Both the position numbers and the translations under genes were made by a program. Below the pieces are notes generated by a model. It saw only the letters and a program-made list of their open reading frames with translations. It was not told the DNA's origin and searched no databases. A DNA stretch of 51,564 nt from Trinickia terrae (GTDB lineage Bacteria; Pseudomonadota; Gammaproteobacteria; Burkholderiales; Burkholderiaceae), in assembly GCF_005144415.1 (NCBI RefSeq), contig NZ_SWJE01000029.1:1-51564 (forward strand). Reading direction: 5' to 3'. Positions 7,951 through 15,727 of the stretch are shown here, in pieces (position 1 is the first letter of the stretch; each line of letters opens with the position of its first letter).

Positions 7951-7996
7951 GACCGCGCTCATCGTCACTAGAGAGATGCATTGAGAAGGAGAACAC

Positions 7997-8992
7997 ATGA
8001 CTGACCTACCGAACTCCGGCGCCGTGATCGAAGGCATCGTCCCGGTGATGCTCACGCCGTTCGACGAGGCGGGCGCGATCGACTACGCCGGCCTCGAGCG
8101 CCTGATCGAGTGGTATCTGGCGCACGGCTCGGACGCGCTCTTCGCCGTCGCGCAATCGAGCGAGATGCAGTTCCTGAGCCTCGCGGAGCGCCGCGCGCTG
8201 GCGCGCTTCGTCGTCGAGCGGGTGGCGGGGCGCGTGCCGGTGGTCGCGTCCGGCCACATCAGCGCCGACCCCGACGCGCAAGCCGAAGAGCTCAACGCCG
8301 CCGCCGAATCGGGCGCGCAGGGCGTCGTGCTCGTCACCAACCGGCTCGACCCCGAGCGCAAGGGCACCGAAGCCTTCCTCGCGAACCTGAAGCGTTTGCT
8401 CGCACGCCTGCCGGCGGACCTGCCGCTCGGCCTCTACGAATGCCCCGCGCCATACCGGCGCCTGTTGAGCGACGACGAACTGAAGGCCTGCATCGACACG
8501 GGCCGCTTCGTGATGCTGAAGGACGTGAGTTGCGACCTGCCGACCGTGAAGCGGCGCGTGAAGCTGGCCGAAGGCTCGCCGCTGAAGATCCTCAACGCCA
8601 ACGCGGCGATTGCCTGGGACGCGATGAAAGCCGGCTCGGCCGGCTTCAACGGCGTGTTCACGAACTTTCACCCCGATCTCTACCAGTGGCTGCGCACGGA
8701 GAGCGCGACGGATCCGGCGCTTGCCGAGGAGCTGTCGACGTTCCTCGTGGTGGCCGCGGTGTCCGAAGCGCTCGGCTATCCGGCGCTCGCCAAGATTTAC
8801 CACCAGCGGATCGGCACGTTCGCGTCGACCCGCTGCCGCGCGATCGATTACGACGTGCGCGAGCGCTTCTGGGCGCTCGACGCCGTGCTCGACAGGATCG
8901 TCGCGGGAACCGAGCACTTCCGCGCCCGCATTGCGGCGCGGCGGGCAGCTTCAGCCGCGGCTCGACCTGGAGCGCCGCGGCGCAATACCTGA
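7997..8992 (+). CDS. Dihydrodipicolinate synthase/KDG-aldolase family enzyme, 3' end altered
   Basis: 331 residues, a (beta/alpha)8 class I lyase. The Schiff-base Lys is K175 (FVMLKDVS) and the conserved Tyr is Y147 (GLYECP, matching the YNVP of DapA). The substrate loop, SSEMQFLS instead of GTTGE, shows it is not a lysine-biosynthesis DapA; with an adjacent ACS transporter and LacI regulator, an aldolase or dehydratase for a 2-keto-3-deoxy sugar acid is likely. AAGGAG precedes the ATG. The last 16 codons (from about 8944) are read, in another frame, from DNA of a porin remnant, so the native C-terminus has been replaced by an Ala/Arg tail. The catalytic barrel seems complete. Confidence 0.88.
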   Translation: MTDLPNSGAVIEGIVPVMLTPFDEAGAIDYAGLERLIEWYLAHGSDALFAVAQSSEMQFLSLAERRALARFVVERVAGRVPVVASGHISADPDAQAEELNAAAESGAQGVVLVTNRLDPERKGTEAFLANLKRLLARLPADLPLGLYECPAPYRRLLSDDELKACIDTGRFVMLKDVSCDLPTVKRRVKLAEGSPLKILNANAAIAWDAMKAGSAGFNGVFTNFHPDLYQWLRTESATDPALAEELSTFLVVAAVSEALGYPALAKIYHQRIGTFASTRCRAIDYDVRERFWALDAVLDRIVAGTEHFRARIAARRAASAAARPGAPRRNT

Positions 8993-9123
8993 TGGGGCCG
9001 TTCGGCATCGCGGCGGGCTTCATGCGCATCAACAACGCGACGGAAGGCGACGGCAACAACAGCACGCCGTCGTCGGGGCGCTCGCAGTTCGCGGCCGGCG
9101 CGGGCATCATCCACAAGTTCTAA
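8944..9123 (+). pseudogene. Porin remnant (internal strand segment joined to C-terminus)
   Basis: In the +1 frame relative to the aldolase gene, 59 codons read as outer-membrane porin: alternating beta-strands GSFSRGSTWSAAAQYLMG and FGIAAGFMRINN, a Gly/Asn/Ser loop, then SQFAAGAGIIHKF with the terminal Phe required for Bam-dependent assembly. There is no signal peptide or start. A whole porin has 350-390 residues, so most of the gene was deleted, and the deletion joined it to the aldolase gene. Porins for sugar acids commonly follow MFS/aldolase genes in this group, which suggests the ancestral operon was MFS-aldolase-porin. Confidence 0.7.
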
Positions 9124-9131
9124 GCGGAGCT

Positions 9132-9161
9132 CCGGCGCGCGCTTCACTGGCGCGCCGGTTT
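9132..9161 (+). terminator. Terminator between convergent genes
   Basis: CCGGCGCGC (9132-9140) pairs perfectly with GCGCGCCGG (9150-9158) around a 9-nt loop and is followed by TTTAT. It sits between the porin remnant and the convergent histidine-kinase gene and could act in both directions. Confidence 0.65.
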
Positions 9162-9179
9162 ATCCCGCGAATCCCGCGA

Positions 9180-10988
9180 TCAGCCAGGCAGCACCGGCTG
9201 GCCGTTGCGGATCAGCACGCGAATCACGGAGCCGGCGTTCTTGCGGCTCTCGATCTGCAGCTCGGCGTCCGCCATGCGGGCGCGCTCGGTCATCCCGAGC
9301 AGTCCATACGAGTATCCCTGGCGCGCCGCACCGACGTCGAAGCCGCGTCCGTCGTCGCTGACGATGAGCTCGAGGTCCGTCTCGAGGTTGTTCAGCGTGA
9401 CGTCCACGCGCGATGCGCCCGCATGGCGCGCGACGTTCGTCAGCGCTTCCTGCGCGATCCGGAAAATCGCCGTGGCGCGCGTTTCCGACAGTAAAGGCTC
9501 CGCTCCGCGCATCTCGAAGCGGCATGCGATCGGGCTGTGGCGGCCGAAGTCTTCGGCGAGCCATTCGAGCGCGGAGGCGAGGCCGTAGTTGAGCGCCGCG
9601 GGCCGCAGGTGGCTCGCGACGTTGCGCACGATCTGAATGGTTCGATCGACCAGCTCGCCGATCTGGTCGGCCTTGGGCCTTCCGGGCGTCCCGGGCGGCA
9701 GCGTCAGCTTCAGGAGCGACACGTCCATCTTCACGGCGGTCAGCAGCTGGCCGAGCTCGTCGTGAATCGCCATCGCGATGTGCTTTCTTTCCTCTTCGCG
9801 CACCGCCTCCAGGTGCGCCGTCAACTCGCGCAACTGCTCGCGCGAAGCGAGCAGGTCGCGCTCGGTGCGCTTGCGTTCGGACACTTCCTGCTCGAGCTGG
9901 TCGCGATGGCTGCGCAGGCTCTCGACGGCCTCCTTGCGCGCGGTGACATCGGTGAGCAGGCCCTCCATGCGCTGCGCCCGGAAGCCTTCGCGCAGCGCGC
10001 CGCGGGCGTTCAGCTGCACCCAGATCGGCGTGCCGTCGAGCCGCTGCAATTGCAGTTCGAGCGCGGCGATCACGCCTTCTTGATCGAGTGTGGCGAACAG
10101 GTGCGCGGCCTGCTTCGCTGAAAACGCGGGGCGCGGGATCCCGTCGAGCAGGTCCGCAAAGCTCGCATAGCCGAGCAGCTTCGCCATCGCGGGGTTCGCT
10201 TCATCGATGCGTCCGTCGCGATCGACGATGAAGATCCCTTCGGGCGAGTTCTCGACGATGCCGCGGTATTTTCTTTCGCTCTCGCGCAGCGATTCGGTGG
10301 ATTCGCGCAGCCGTTGCGCCATGGCGTTGACGCGCATGGCGAGCCGGCCGAGCTCGTCGCCCGATTCGACCGGGCAGCGCGCGTCGAGGTCGCCGCCGGC
10401 GATCCGGTCGACCATCTCCTCGAGACGCGCGATCGGCCTGCGTACGATATGCCGCACCAGGAAGAAGGTCGCGCCGTACAGGGCCACGAGCGCCAGCGCC
10501 ATCGTCCCGAGCACCGCCTGGCGCACGCTGGCGATGTCCCGCATGGCGACGGCCCGGGTCAGCACGATGCGGACCTCGCCGATCTTTTCGCGCGGCGCGG
10601 CGCCGGGCGGGTCGTATTCGATCGGCCGCACGCGCACGACATTGTCCTGGTCCGCCGCGTCGACGCGCTTCCTGATGTTCGACACGACGCCATAGTTGGC
10701 CGCCGTCACCGTGAACTCCACGACTTCGGGGTTCGGCGCGAGCGCGGCGAGCTGGTTGTCGATCGCGCCGCGATCGACGTTCCAGAGCGGCTGCGCGAGC
10801 GAGCGGCTGTAGAGCTCGGCGATGCGCGTCGCGCGCTCCTCCAGCACGGCGTAGCGCCGCGCGCGCTCGCGGTCCATCAGCTGGTACGCGGAACTGCCGG
10901 CGACCAGCGTGATCAGCACGATGAGCGACAGCATCAGCTTGGTATGCAGGCCCGGCGGCCAGAGCATGGGCTGGAAGGGCAGGCGCAT
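9180..10988 (-). CDS. Membrane histidine kinase, NarX/HisKA_3 class, with HAMP and PAS
   Basis: 602 residues. Order: helix 1 (about 17-35), a periplasmic sensor of about 120 residues, helix 2 (about 158-180), HAMP (to about 232), a PAS domain (about 240-355), a coiled coil, then HisKA_3 with the phosphoacceptor His409 in AIHDELGQ and a HATPase_c domain with N518, DDGRGF (545-550) and GLLGMTERA. The ATG at 10988 overlaps the stop of the periplasmic-binding-protein gene (TGATG), so the two are translationally coupled. The same frame stays open upstream but there it only reads the binding-protein gene in the wrong phase. HisKA_3 kinases signal to LuxR/NarL-type regulators; none is encoded in this window. 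Confidence 0.93.
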   Translation of the reverse strand: MRLPFQPMLWPPGLHTKLMLSLIVLITLVAGSSAYQLMDRERARRYAVLEERATRIAELYSRSLAQPLWNVDRGAIDNQLAALAPNPEVVEFTVTAANYGVVSNIRKRVDAADQDNVVRVRPIEYDPPGAAPREKIGEVRIVLTRAVAMRDIASVRQAVLGTMALALVALYGATFFLVRHIVRRPIARLEEMVDRIAGGDLDARCPVESGDELGRLAMRVNAMAQRLRESTESLRESERKYRGIVENSPEGIFIVDRDGRIDEANPAMAKLLGYASFADLLDGIPRPAFSAKQAAHLFATLDQEGVIAALELQLQRLDGTPIWVQLNARGALREGFRAQRMEGLLTDVTARKEAVESLRSHRDQLEQEVSERKRTERDLLASREQLRELTAHLEAVREEERKHIAMAIHDELGQLLTAVKMDVSLLKLTLPPGTPGRPKADQIGELVDRTIQIVRNVASHLRPAALNYGLASALEWLAEDFGRHSPIACRFEMRGAEPLLSETRATAIFRIAQEALTNVARHAGASRVDVTLNNLETDLELIVSDDGRGFDVGAARQGYSYGLLGMTERARMADAELQIESRKNAGSVIRVLIRNGQPVLPG

Positions 10989-12097
10989 CAGGACACCTTT
11001 GTGCGTGTGTTCAGCAGGCGCTGGAGATCGAAATCGTAACGCCCGGCCCGGGTGTGCCGGACGCGGGAGTATTGGGCGAAGTCCAGCATCGCGTCGCGCT
11101 TGAAAACGATTTCGTCGAAGCGCTCGGCGTTGCCGCGATGGATCACCTTCAGGAAGTCGAGCTTCTGGCGCGCGCCGCCGGCCGCGGCGAAATCGTTGCC
11201 CTGGTGATAGTCGTGGAGCAGCACCATCGCGAACGCGCCGATGAAGTAGTCGCCCGCGACCATCGCCGACAGATCGCCGCCGATCACGTCCCGCACCGCC
11301 TCCGGCAGCGCGCCCAGGCCGCCGACGAGGACCGGCGCGCGACGCTCCTTGACCGCCTGGAGCGCGCCGAGCGTCATCGCGTCGTTGGCGGCCCAGAGGA
11401 TGTTCGCTTCGGGATAGCGCGCGAGCAGCACGCTCGCCTTCTCGTAGGCGTCTGCGTGGCTCCAGTCGCTGTTGACGAGCTGGAAGGTCCGGCCCTGCCC
11501 GGAGCCGGACAGCCACGCCTCGACGCCCGCAGCCCGCTCGTTCGACACCGGCGTGACCGGGTCGCCGGTGATGCCGAGCACGCGCGCGGGAGTCGGGCCG
11601 TGGGTGGCGCACAGGTATTGCATCAGGCGGCAGGCGCCGCGGCCGGCGTCGGCGGTCAGGGTGCCGATCCAGTTCGCGATCCGTTCGCGCTCGTTGCCGA
11701 TCTGACCGCGCTGCTCGATCGTCAGGTCGTTGTGCATCACCAGCACGCGCGCGGGCGACTTGGCGAGGCTCGTCAGCATCTGCGCCGCCGTCATCTTCTC
11801 GTTGACGATCACCACGTAGTCGGGCGGATCGCCGCGCTGCGCCACCTGCTCGGCCTGGCGCAGCATCAGCAGATGGTCGCGCTCGGCGTACAGCACTTCG
11901 AGCTGCATGCCGAACGAGCGGGCCGCCGTCAGCATGAATTTCGACACCAGCTGCCATTGCTGTCCGGTGCCGCGCTCGACCGCCTCGCCCGGGTTCAGGA
12001 ACACGACGCGGGGCGGCCGCTCAGCGGCGGCCACGGGCCGCACGACGGCCGACAGCACGGTCAGCGCGCCGGACAGCAGGGCGTCTCTGCGTTTCAT
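10988..12097 (-). CDS. Periplasmic sugar-binding-type protein partnered with the histidine kinase
   Basis: 369 residues. A Tat/Sec-like signal peptide (MKRRDALLSGALTVLSAVV) precedes a type I periplasmic binding fold (Peripl_BP_4): an opening strand PRVVFLNPG, the hinge and ligand segments LGITGDPVTPVSNERAAG, and EANILWAANDAMTLGALQAV. No ABC permease or ATPase gene is nearby. Instead a kinase with a periplasmic sensor domain follows with overlapping codons, so this protein probably presents a bound ligand to that kinase, as LuxP or TorT do. Its ATG has no ribosome-binding site and overlaps the stop of a 31-codon ORF, suggesting coupled initiation. Confidence 0.88.
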   Translation of the reverse strand: MKRRDALLSGALTVLSAVVRPVAAAERPPRVVFLNPGEAVERGTGQQWQLVSKFMLTAARSFGMQLEVLYAERDHLLMLRQAEQVAQRGDPPDYVVIVNEKMTAAQMLTSLAKSPARVLVMHNDLTIEQRGQIGNERERIANWIGTLTADAGRGACRLMQYLCATHGPTPARVLGITGDPVTPVSNERAAGVEAWLSGSGQGRTFQLVNSDWSHADAYEKASVLLARYPEANILWAANDAMTLGALQAVKERRAPVLVGGLGALPEAVRDVIGGDLSAMVAGDYFIGAFAMVLLHDYHQGNDFAAAGGARQKLDFLKVIHRGNAERFDEIVFKRDAMLDFAQYSRVRHTRAGRYDFDLQRLLNTRTKVS

Positions 12098-12189
12098 CGT
12101 TGGGCTGGAGACGGCGGCGGCAGCCTGAAGCCGGATCGCACCTCGGACGCAGAGGTCCAGGCGGCGATGTCATCGGCGGTGAAATCCAT
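12094..12189 (-). CDS. 31-residue micro-ORF coupled to the binding-protein gene
   Basis: It reads MDFTADDIAAWTSASEV then a Pro-rich end and stops in an ATGA overlap with the start of the periplasmic-binding-protein gene. It has its own GAGG ribosome-binding site 7 nt before the ATG, whereas the downstream gene has none. This favours a leader whose translation opens the next start. No homology is recognised, and it may not be conserved. Confidence 0.35.
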   Translation of the reverse strand: MDFTADDIAAWTSASEVRSGFRLPPPSPAQR

Positions 12190-12385
12190 GGAGCCTCGTG
12201 AAAAGGAGCGGGACAGGCGCAAGGTCCGTGAAAGCAACGCGCGGGCGACGGGCGCTCCCGTTCGCGGCAGGATAGCGGCGAAGAAATTCCCTGACAACGG
12301 GCGTCGAGCGGCGGCTAGAGGGCATGGGAGGGGAGCGGTGGCCGAACGCATCGAGAGACGATGAACGAACTTTGCACGCGTCCCG

Positions 12386-12406
12386 CGCGAATCAAATTCG
12401 CGAATT
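12386..12406. promoter_or_regulatory. Inverted-repeat operator candidate upstream of kfrA-like gene
   Basis: CGCGAAT-CAA-ATTCGCG (12386-12402) is a perfect 7-bp inverted repeat, and it overlaps a second perfect palindrome, AATTCGCGAATT (12395-12406). A possible promoter, TTGACC-N17-CAATCT, follows at 12436-12464. KfrA proteins bind inverted repeats at their own promoter, so autoregulation is the likely role. The rest of 12190-12535 shows no gene on the plus strand. Confidence 0.5.
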
Positions 12407-12535
12407 ACTACCGTTAAATCAGGTTTTTCCGACGTTTGACCATCCTTGAGGTGACCGACAATCTGTAGTTGCGCGACGTGGGTCGCCGCATCGAACGCGT
12501 ATTCGCCAACACTCCCGCCTTGCCGAGGTAGACAC

Positions 12536-13957
12536 ATGTCAAGCAGCGTAACCATCACCGACGAAATGGTTGCCGAAATCGCCAACCGGATGGCCGAAGA
12601 GGGTCAGAAGGTTTCTCCAGTCGCGATCTGGTCCGAAGTGCACTCCGGTTCGGTCGTCGCCGTGGCCGCCGCCCTGCGCAAGTGGCGCGAAACCCGCGCC
12701 CTGCGCGCTCCGCAGGTCGCCGAGCGCGCGGCGCTGCCGGAAGTCGTGACCGACACGATGCGCGACGCGCTCGACCGCCTCTGGACCGCGGCGCAGGACG
12801 AGGCCGAACGCGGGGTCAATCGCCGTCTGCTCACGCTGAGCCAGCGCCTCGAGGACGCGAGCAACGAGCGCGACGATGCGCTCGCGGAGCTGCAGAGCAC
12901 GGTCGAGGAGCTCGAGACGGGGCGCCGGCAGCTGTTCGAGATGACGGAGGCCAGCCGCGCGAAAGCCGATGGGGCGGAGCGTCTGGCGGAAGAGATCACG
13001 CAGGCGATGGCGCACGCTGACGCGGCCGAACTGCGCGCGCAGGAGCTCGAGCAGCGCGTCGCGGCGCTCGAGGCCGAGCTGGAGCGCCTGGGCGCGGAGC
13101 TGGCCGACGAGCGCGAGGCGCGCACGCGTCTGGCCGCCGAGCTCGAGGCGGCGCTTGCCGCGGCGAGCGAGGCTGCCGCGGCAGCCGCCGCCGCGGCTGA
13201 AGCCGAGCCGGCGCCGTCGGCCAACGAGCTGGCGCAAGCGGAAGCGGTGGGCCGCCTCGAAAGCGAGCTGGCCGCGATTCGCGCGGTGCTGGAGAGCGAG
13301 CAGCAGGCGCACGCGGCCCGCACGGAAGAGGCGGCCGGCGCGCGCGCCGGCCTGGACGCGGCCCAGCGCGAACTGCAAGAAGCGCAGACGCAGCTCGCGA
13401 GCCTCGCCGAGGCGCACAGCGCCGGTGCGTCGGAAATCGAGCGGCTGTCGACGGATTTGTCGGCGGCACAGGAGCGTGCCGATGTCGCGGAGCTGCGCGC
13501 CGCCGAGCTCGCGCAAGCGCAGACGGCCGTGGCAGGCGAAAGCGCCGACGCCGCCGACGCCGCCCCGCCCGCAGCCGCCGACGCGCAGGAGCTCGAGGCC
13601 TTGAAGCTCCAGATCGCGCGCGATGCTGAAGCGCATGCGGCGGCGCTCGCCGAAGCCCGCACGAACATGAAGAAGTGGTCCGAGTACGCGAACGGCCTCA
13701 AGCAGCAACTGACGCAGGTCACCGAAAAGATGATCGTGATGAACGCGCGCGCCACCGGCGAAGCGTCGCTTGCCCGCCGGCTGGCCTCGGAGCTGAGCCA
13801 GCTGCAGCCGGAGCACGAGCTGCTGCGCCGCGAAGCCCAGCAGCAGCTGATCACCGACTCGATCAGCACCCAGCTCGAGCAGCAAGGCTACCGCTACAAC
13901 GCGCAGACCGGCGCGGTGTCGAAGGCGGGTGCGGAGGGGCAGAGTCAGGCGGCTTGA
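12536..13957 (+). CDS. KfrA-type DNA-binding protein with long coiled coil
   Basis: 473 residues. Residues about 1-110 match the KfrA N-terminal DNA-binding domain: an ITDEMVAEIANRMAEEGQKVSP opening, then SEVHSGSVVAVAAALRKWRE with the conserved basic/Trp end. From about 95 to 440 the protein is Ala/Glu/Arg-rich and heptad-like, a very long coiled coil, with an unusual poly-Ala patch near 213-222. KfrA was described on plasmids as a repressor with a nucleoid-like role in stable maintenance. This copy sits alone among chromosomal genes. The GC-rich repetitive coding creates long antisense open frames that should be ignored. Confidence 0.9.
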   Translation: MSSSVTITDEMVAEIANRMAEEGQKVSPVAIWSEVHSGSVVAVAAALRKWRETRALRAPQVAERAALPEVVTDTMRDALDRLWTAAQDEAERGVNRRLLTLSQRLEDASNERDDALAELQSTVEELETGRRQLFEMTEASRAKADGAERLAEEITQAMAHADAAELRAQELEQRVAALEAELERLGAELADEREARTRLAAELEAALAAASEAAAAAAAAAEAEPAPSANELAQAEAVGRLESELAAIRAVLESEQQAHAARTEEAAGARAGLDAAQRELQEAQTQLASLAEAHSAGASEIERLSTDLSAAQERADVAELRAAELAQAQTAVAGESADAADAAPPAAADAQELEALKLQIARDAEAHAAALAEARTNMKKWSEYANGLKQQLTQVTEKMIVMNARATGEASLARRLASELSQLQPEHELLRREAQQQLITDSISTQLEQQGYRYNAQTGAVSKAGAEGQSQAA

Positions 13958-13988
13958 TCGGCGCCTCGCCCCGGCGCATCCGCGGCTA

Positions 13989-14011
13989 CGCCCCGGCATG
14001 GCGCCGGGGCG
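13989..14011 (+). terminator. Hairpin between convergent kfrA-like and ykgJ-like genes
   Basis: CGCCCCGGC (13989-13997) pairs with GCCGGGGCG (14003-14011) around a 5-nt loop. No T-tract follows, so it is at best a weak or factor-dependent terminator serving both convergent genes. Confidence 0.4.
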
Positions 14012-14036
14012 CTCGCTCGGGTGCTGCGGACGGCCT

Positions 14037-14810
14037 CTACTCGGATGCCTCGAAAAACCCCAGGTATTCGAAGCCCGCGGTACCGGTCGCAGGAGCGAGA
14101 GACCCGAGCGCTCCAACCGACATCAACGTATCGACCGTCTTCCGGCGGTTGGATACGAAGCCCCATGCCGGAGGCTGCGCGGGCGCGGCAGGTTCGCTGC
14201 CGGCTTGACGCAGCGCTGCAAGCAGCCCGGCCCGATCCGGCGAATAGGCAGCAAAGCCCTCATTCCACACGGCGGCGCGATCGATCCCCAGCAGCGCACA
14301 CACCCGCTGCTTGACGGGAACCTCCCTTGCATCGGTATCGCGCGACTGCTGGATCAGTGACAGCATGCCCGCGTCGGCCAGCTTGCCGCCGCGCCGCAGC
14401 GGCGGCAATCCAGGCGTCCACGCTTCAGGCGGACAGGCCTTGTGCGCGGGCGTCAGCTCGATGAACGGATTGATTTCCGCCGGATAGATCCGGCACACCA
14501 GCGGCCGTTGCTCATAGATGCCGCAGCGCATGTCGGGCTGCAGGTTCGGGCATGGGCCCGCAAACGCACCCGCCAGAATGACCACGACCCGCGCGGGCAG
14601 CGACCCGCTCAGCGCGGCAAAGGAGCGGCGGCGCCGATGCGCGGCCTGGATGTTGTCGGCGGGCGGCTCCTCGAGCCACGGCGCGGCGTCGCAGAGAATC
14701 TGCACGTCGTTGCCGCGCTCGAGCCAGACAACCGCCTCCGTCACGGTCAACGGCAAACGCAGATCGTGGCAGCACTTGCCGCACATCGTGCACGCGAAAT
14801 CGAGATCCAT
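14037..14810 (-). CDS. YkgJ-family cysteine-cluster protein
   Basis: 257 residues from the ATG at 14810; an earlier in-frame ATG at 14879 would add 23 residues before the conserved start. The zinc/iron-binding CxxCxxxC-type clusters are clear: CTMCGKCCHDLRLP near the N-terminus, then CPNLQ...RCGIYEQRPLVCRIYP around residues 85-110, and a later Cys in HKACPPEAW. These define the YkgJ/Fe-S-oxidoreductase-like family, whose members bind metal but have no settled function. The C-terminal 90 residues are family-variable. It converges on the kfrA-like gene and is divergent from the gene at 15041. Confidence 0.85.
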   Translation of the reverse strand: MDLDFACTMCGKCCHDLRLPLTVTEAVVWLERGNDVQILCDAAPWLEEPPADNIQAAHRRRRSFAALSGSLPARVVVILAGAFAGPCPNLQPDMRCGIYEQRPLVCRIYPAEINPFIELTPAHKACPPEAWTPGLPPLRRGGKLADAGMLSLIQQSRDTDAREVPVKQRVCALLGIDRAAVWNEGFAAYSPDRAGLLAALRQAGSEPAAPAQPPAWGFVSNRRKTVDTLMSVGALGSLAPATGTAGFEYLGFFEASE

Positions 14811-15040
14811 CCTTAGTAGCCCCTTGTTCAAGTAACCAGCGGGGCTTAGTCGTTTGGATGGCGCGGATATTACGGGCAAGCCGCCTTTTCTTTCCGATTC
14901 TTACCTGTTGCGCGCCAAGCCCGTGGCCACGAATCGCTGAATGGTCAAAAAAAGACAAATCATCAGAAAAAAGATCAAGTTGGCGAGCACCGTGCCGTTA
15001 ATGCACTCGTTGCCTAGCGGCTCACTGTTATTCCCTCTTA

Positions 15041-15517
15041 ATGTCAACGCACACCCTTAAGCGATCGCAGAAGCGCCGTCAGCCCGTGCAGCTCTTCGAC
15101 GGCGCGAGCCGCTTGCGTCCGATACCCGCTCAGGAATCGCAGCGTCTTCTGATCGGCTACTACTGGCAGCTCGACGAGCTGAAAGCCGGCCGGGGCGACG
15201 CGGCGATGATGGGCGCGATGGCGGGCGTGGTCGTCGCCACGTGCCTCCTCGTGAACGCCGGGTGGGGCGCGGCGCAGCCCGACGGCATGGACGAAGTGCA
15301 GGCGCGCCTCGTCGAGTGCAACGTCTGTGCGGCGCGCACCGGCCGCTGGAGCATCGATTCAGAGACCTACGCGCTCCTCTGCGAAGTCCTCCAGCTGCAC
15401 GGCGATCAGCTGGAGACCGCGCCGCTGCACGAGGTCATCAAGGTCAGCCGGCATCTCGAGCGCATGCGGACCAGCGCCGCGCCGGGATCGGGCCAGCGCA
15501 TGCTCGCCGCCGCTTGA
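15041..15517 (+). CDS. Small uncharacterised protein upstream of the cellulose genes
   Basis: 158 residues, no recognised domain. A basic start (MSTHTLKRSQKRRQP) is followed by RLLIGYYWQLDELKAGRGD, a short Ala/Met/Val stretch (MMGAMAGVVVATCLLVN) too short and polar-flanked to be a sure membrane helix, and a helical C-terminal half with a Cys pair in ECNVCAA. No strong ribosome-binding site precedes the ATG. It lies 210 bp upstream of bcsA on the same strand, so it may be a bcs-associated accessory or regulatory protein, but that is position only. Confidence 0.6.
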   Translation: MSTHTLKRSQKRRQPVQLFDGASRLRPIPAQESQRLLIGYYWQLDELKAGRGDAAMMGAMAGVVVATCLLVNAGWGAAQPDGMDEVQARLVECNVCAARTGRWSIDSETYALLCEVLQLHGDQLETAPLHEVIKVSRHLERMRTSAAPGSGQRMLAAA

Positions 15518-15727
15518 GCGCGCCGCCCCGCAAACGTTTCACCGCCTATCTTCTGTGATCTCACTGGCGTTCGTCGCGAACGCCGCGTGATCGGGCTCAA
15601 TTTTTCCTTCACGCTGCCGTTAAACAACCGTTCATCTAGAAAAGGCAGCGGGCAGGGGCGCTTTACCGCCTCCGACCTTCCGCACCGCTTCCTCGTCCGC
15701 GATTCTTTTCGCGGCCCTGAGAGCACT

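Noticed and set aside
10989-11957. In-frame upstream extension of the histidine kinase to 925 codons
   Set aside because: The extra part reads the periplasmic-binding-protein gene out of phase; the kinase start at 10988 overlaps that gene's stop and begins a proper membrane segment.
12539-14116. Long antisense frames opposite the kfrA-like gene (up to 525 codons)
   Set aside because: They arise from the repetitive Ala/Glu/Arg coding of the coiled coil; translations are low-complexity Ser/Ala/Arg runs without signals.
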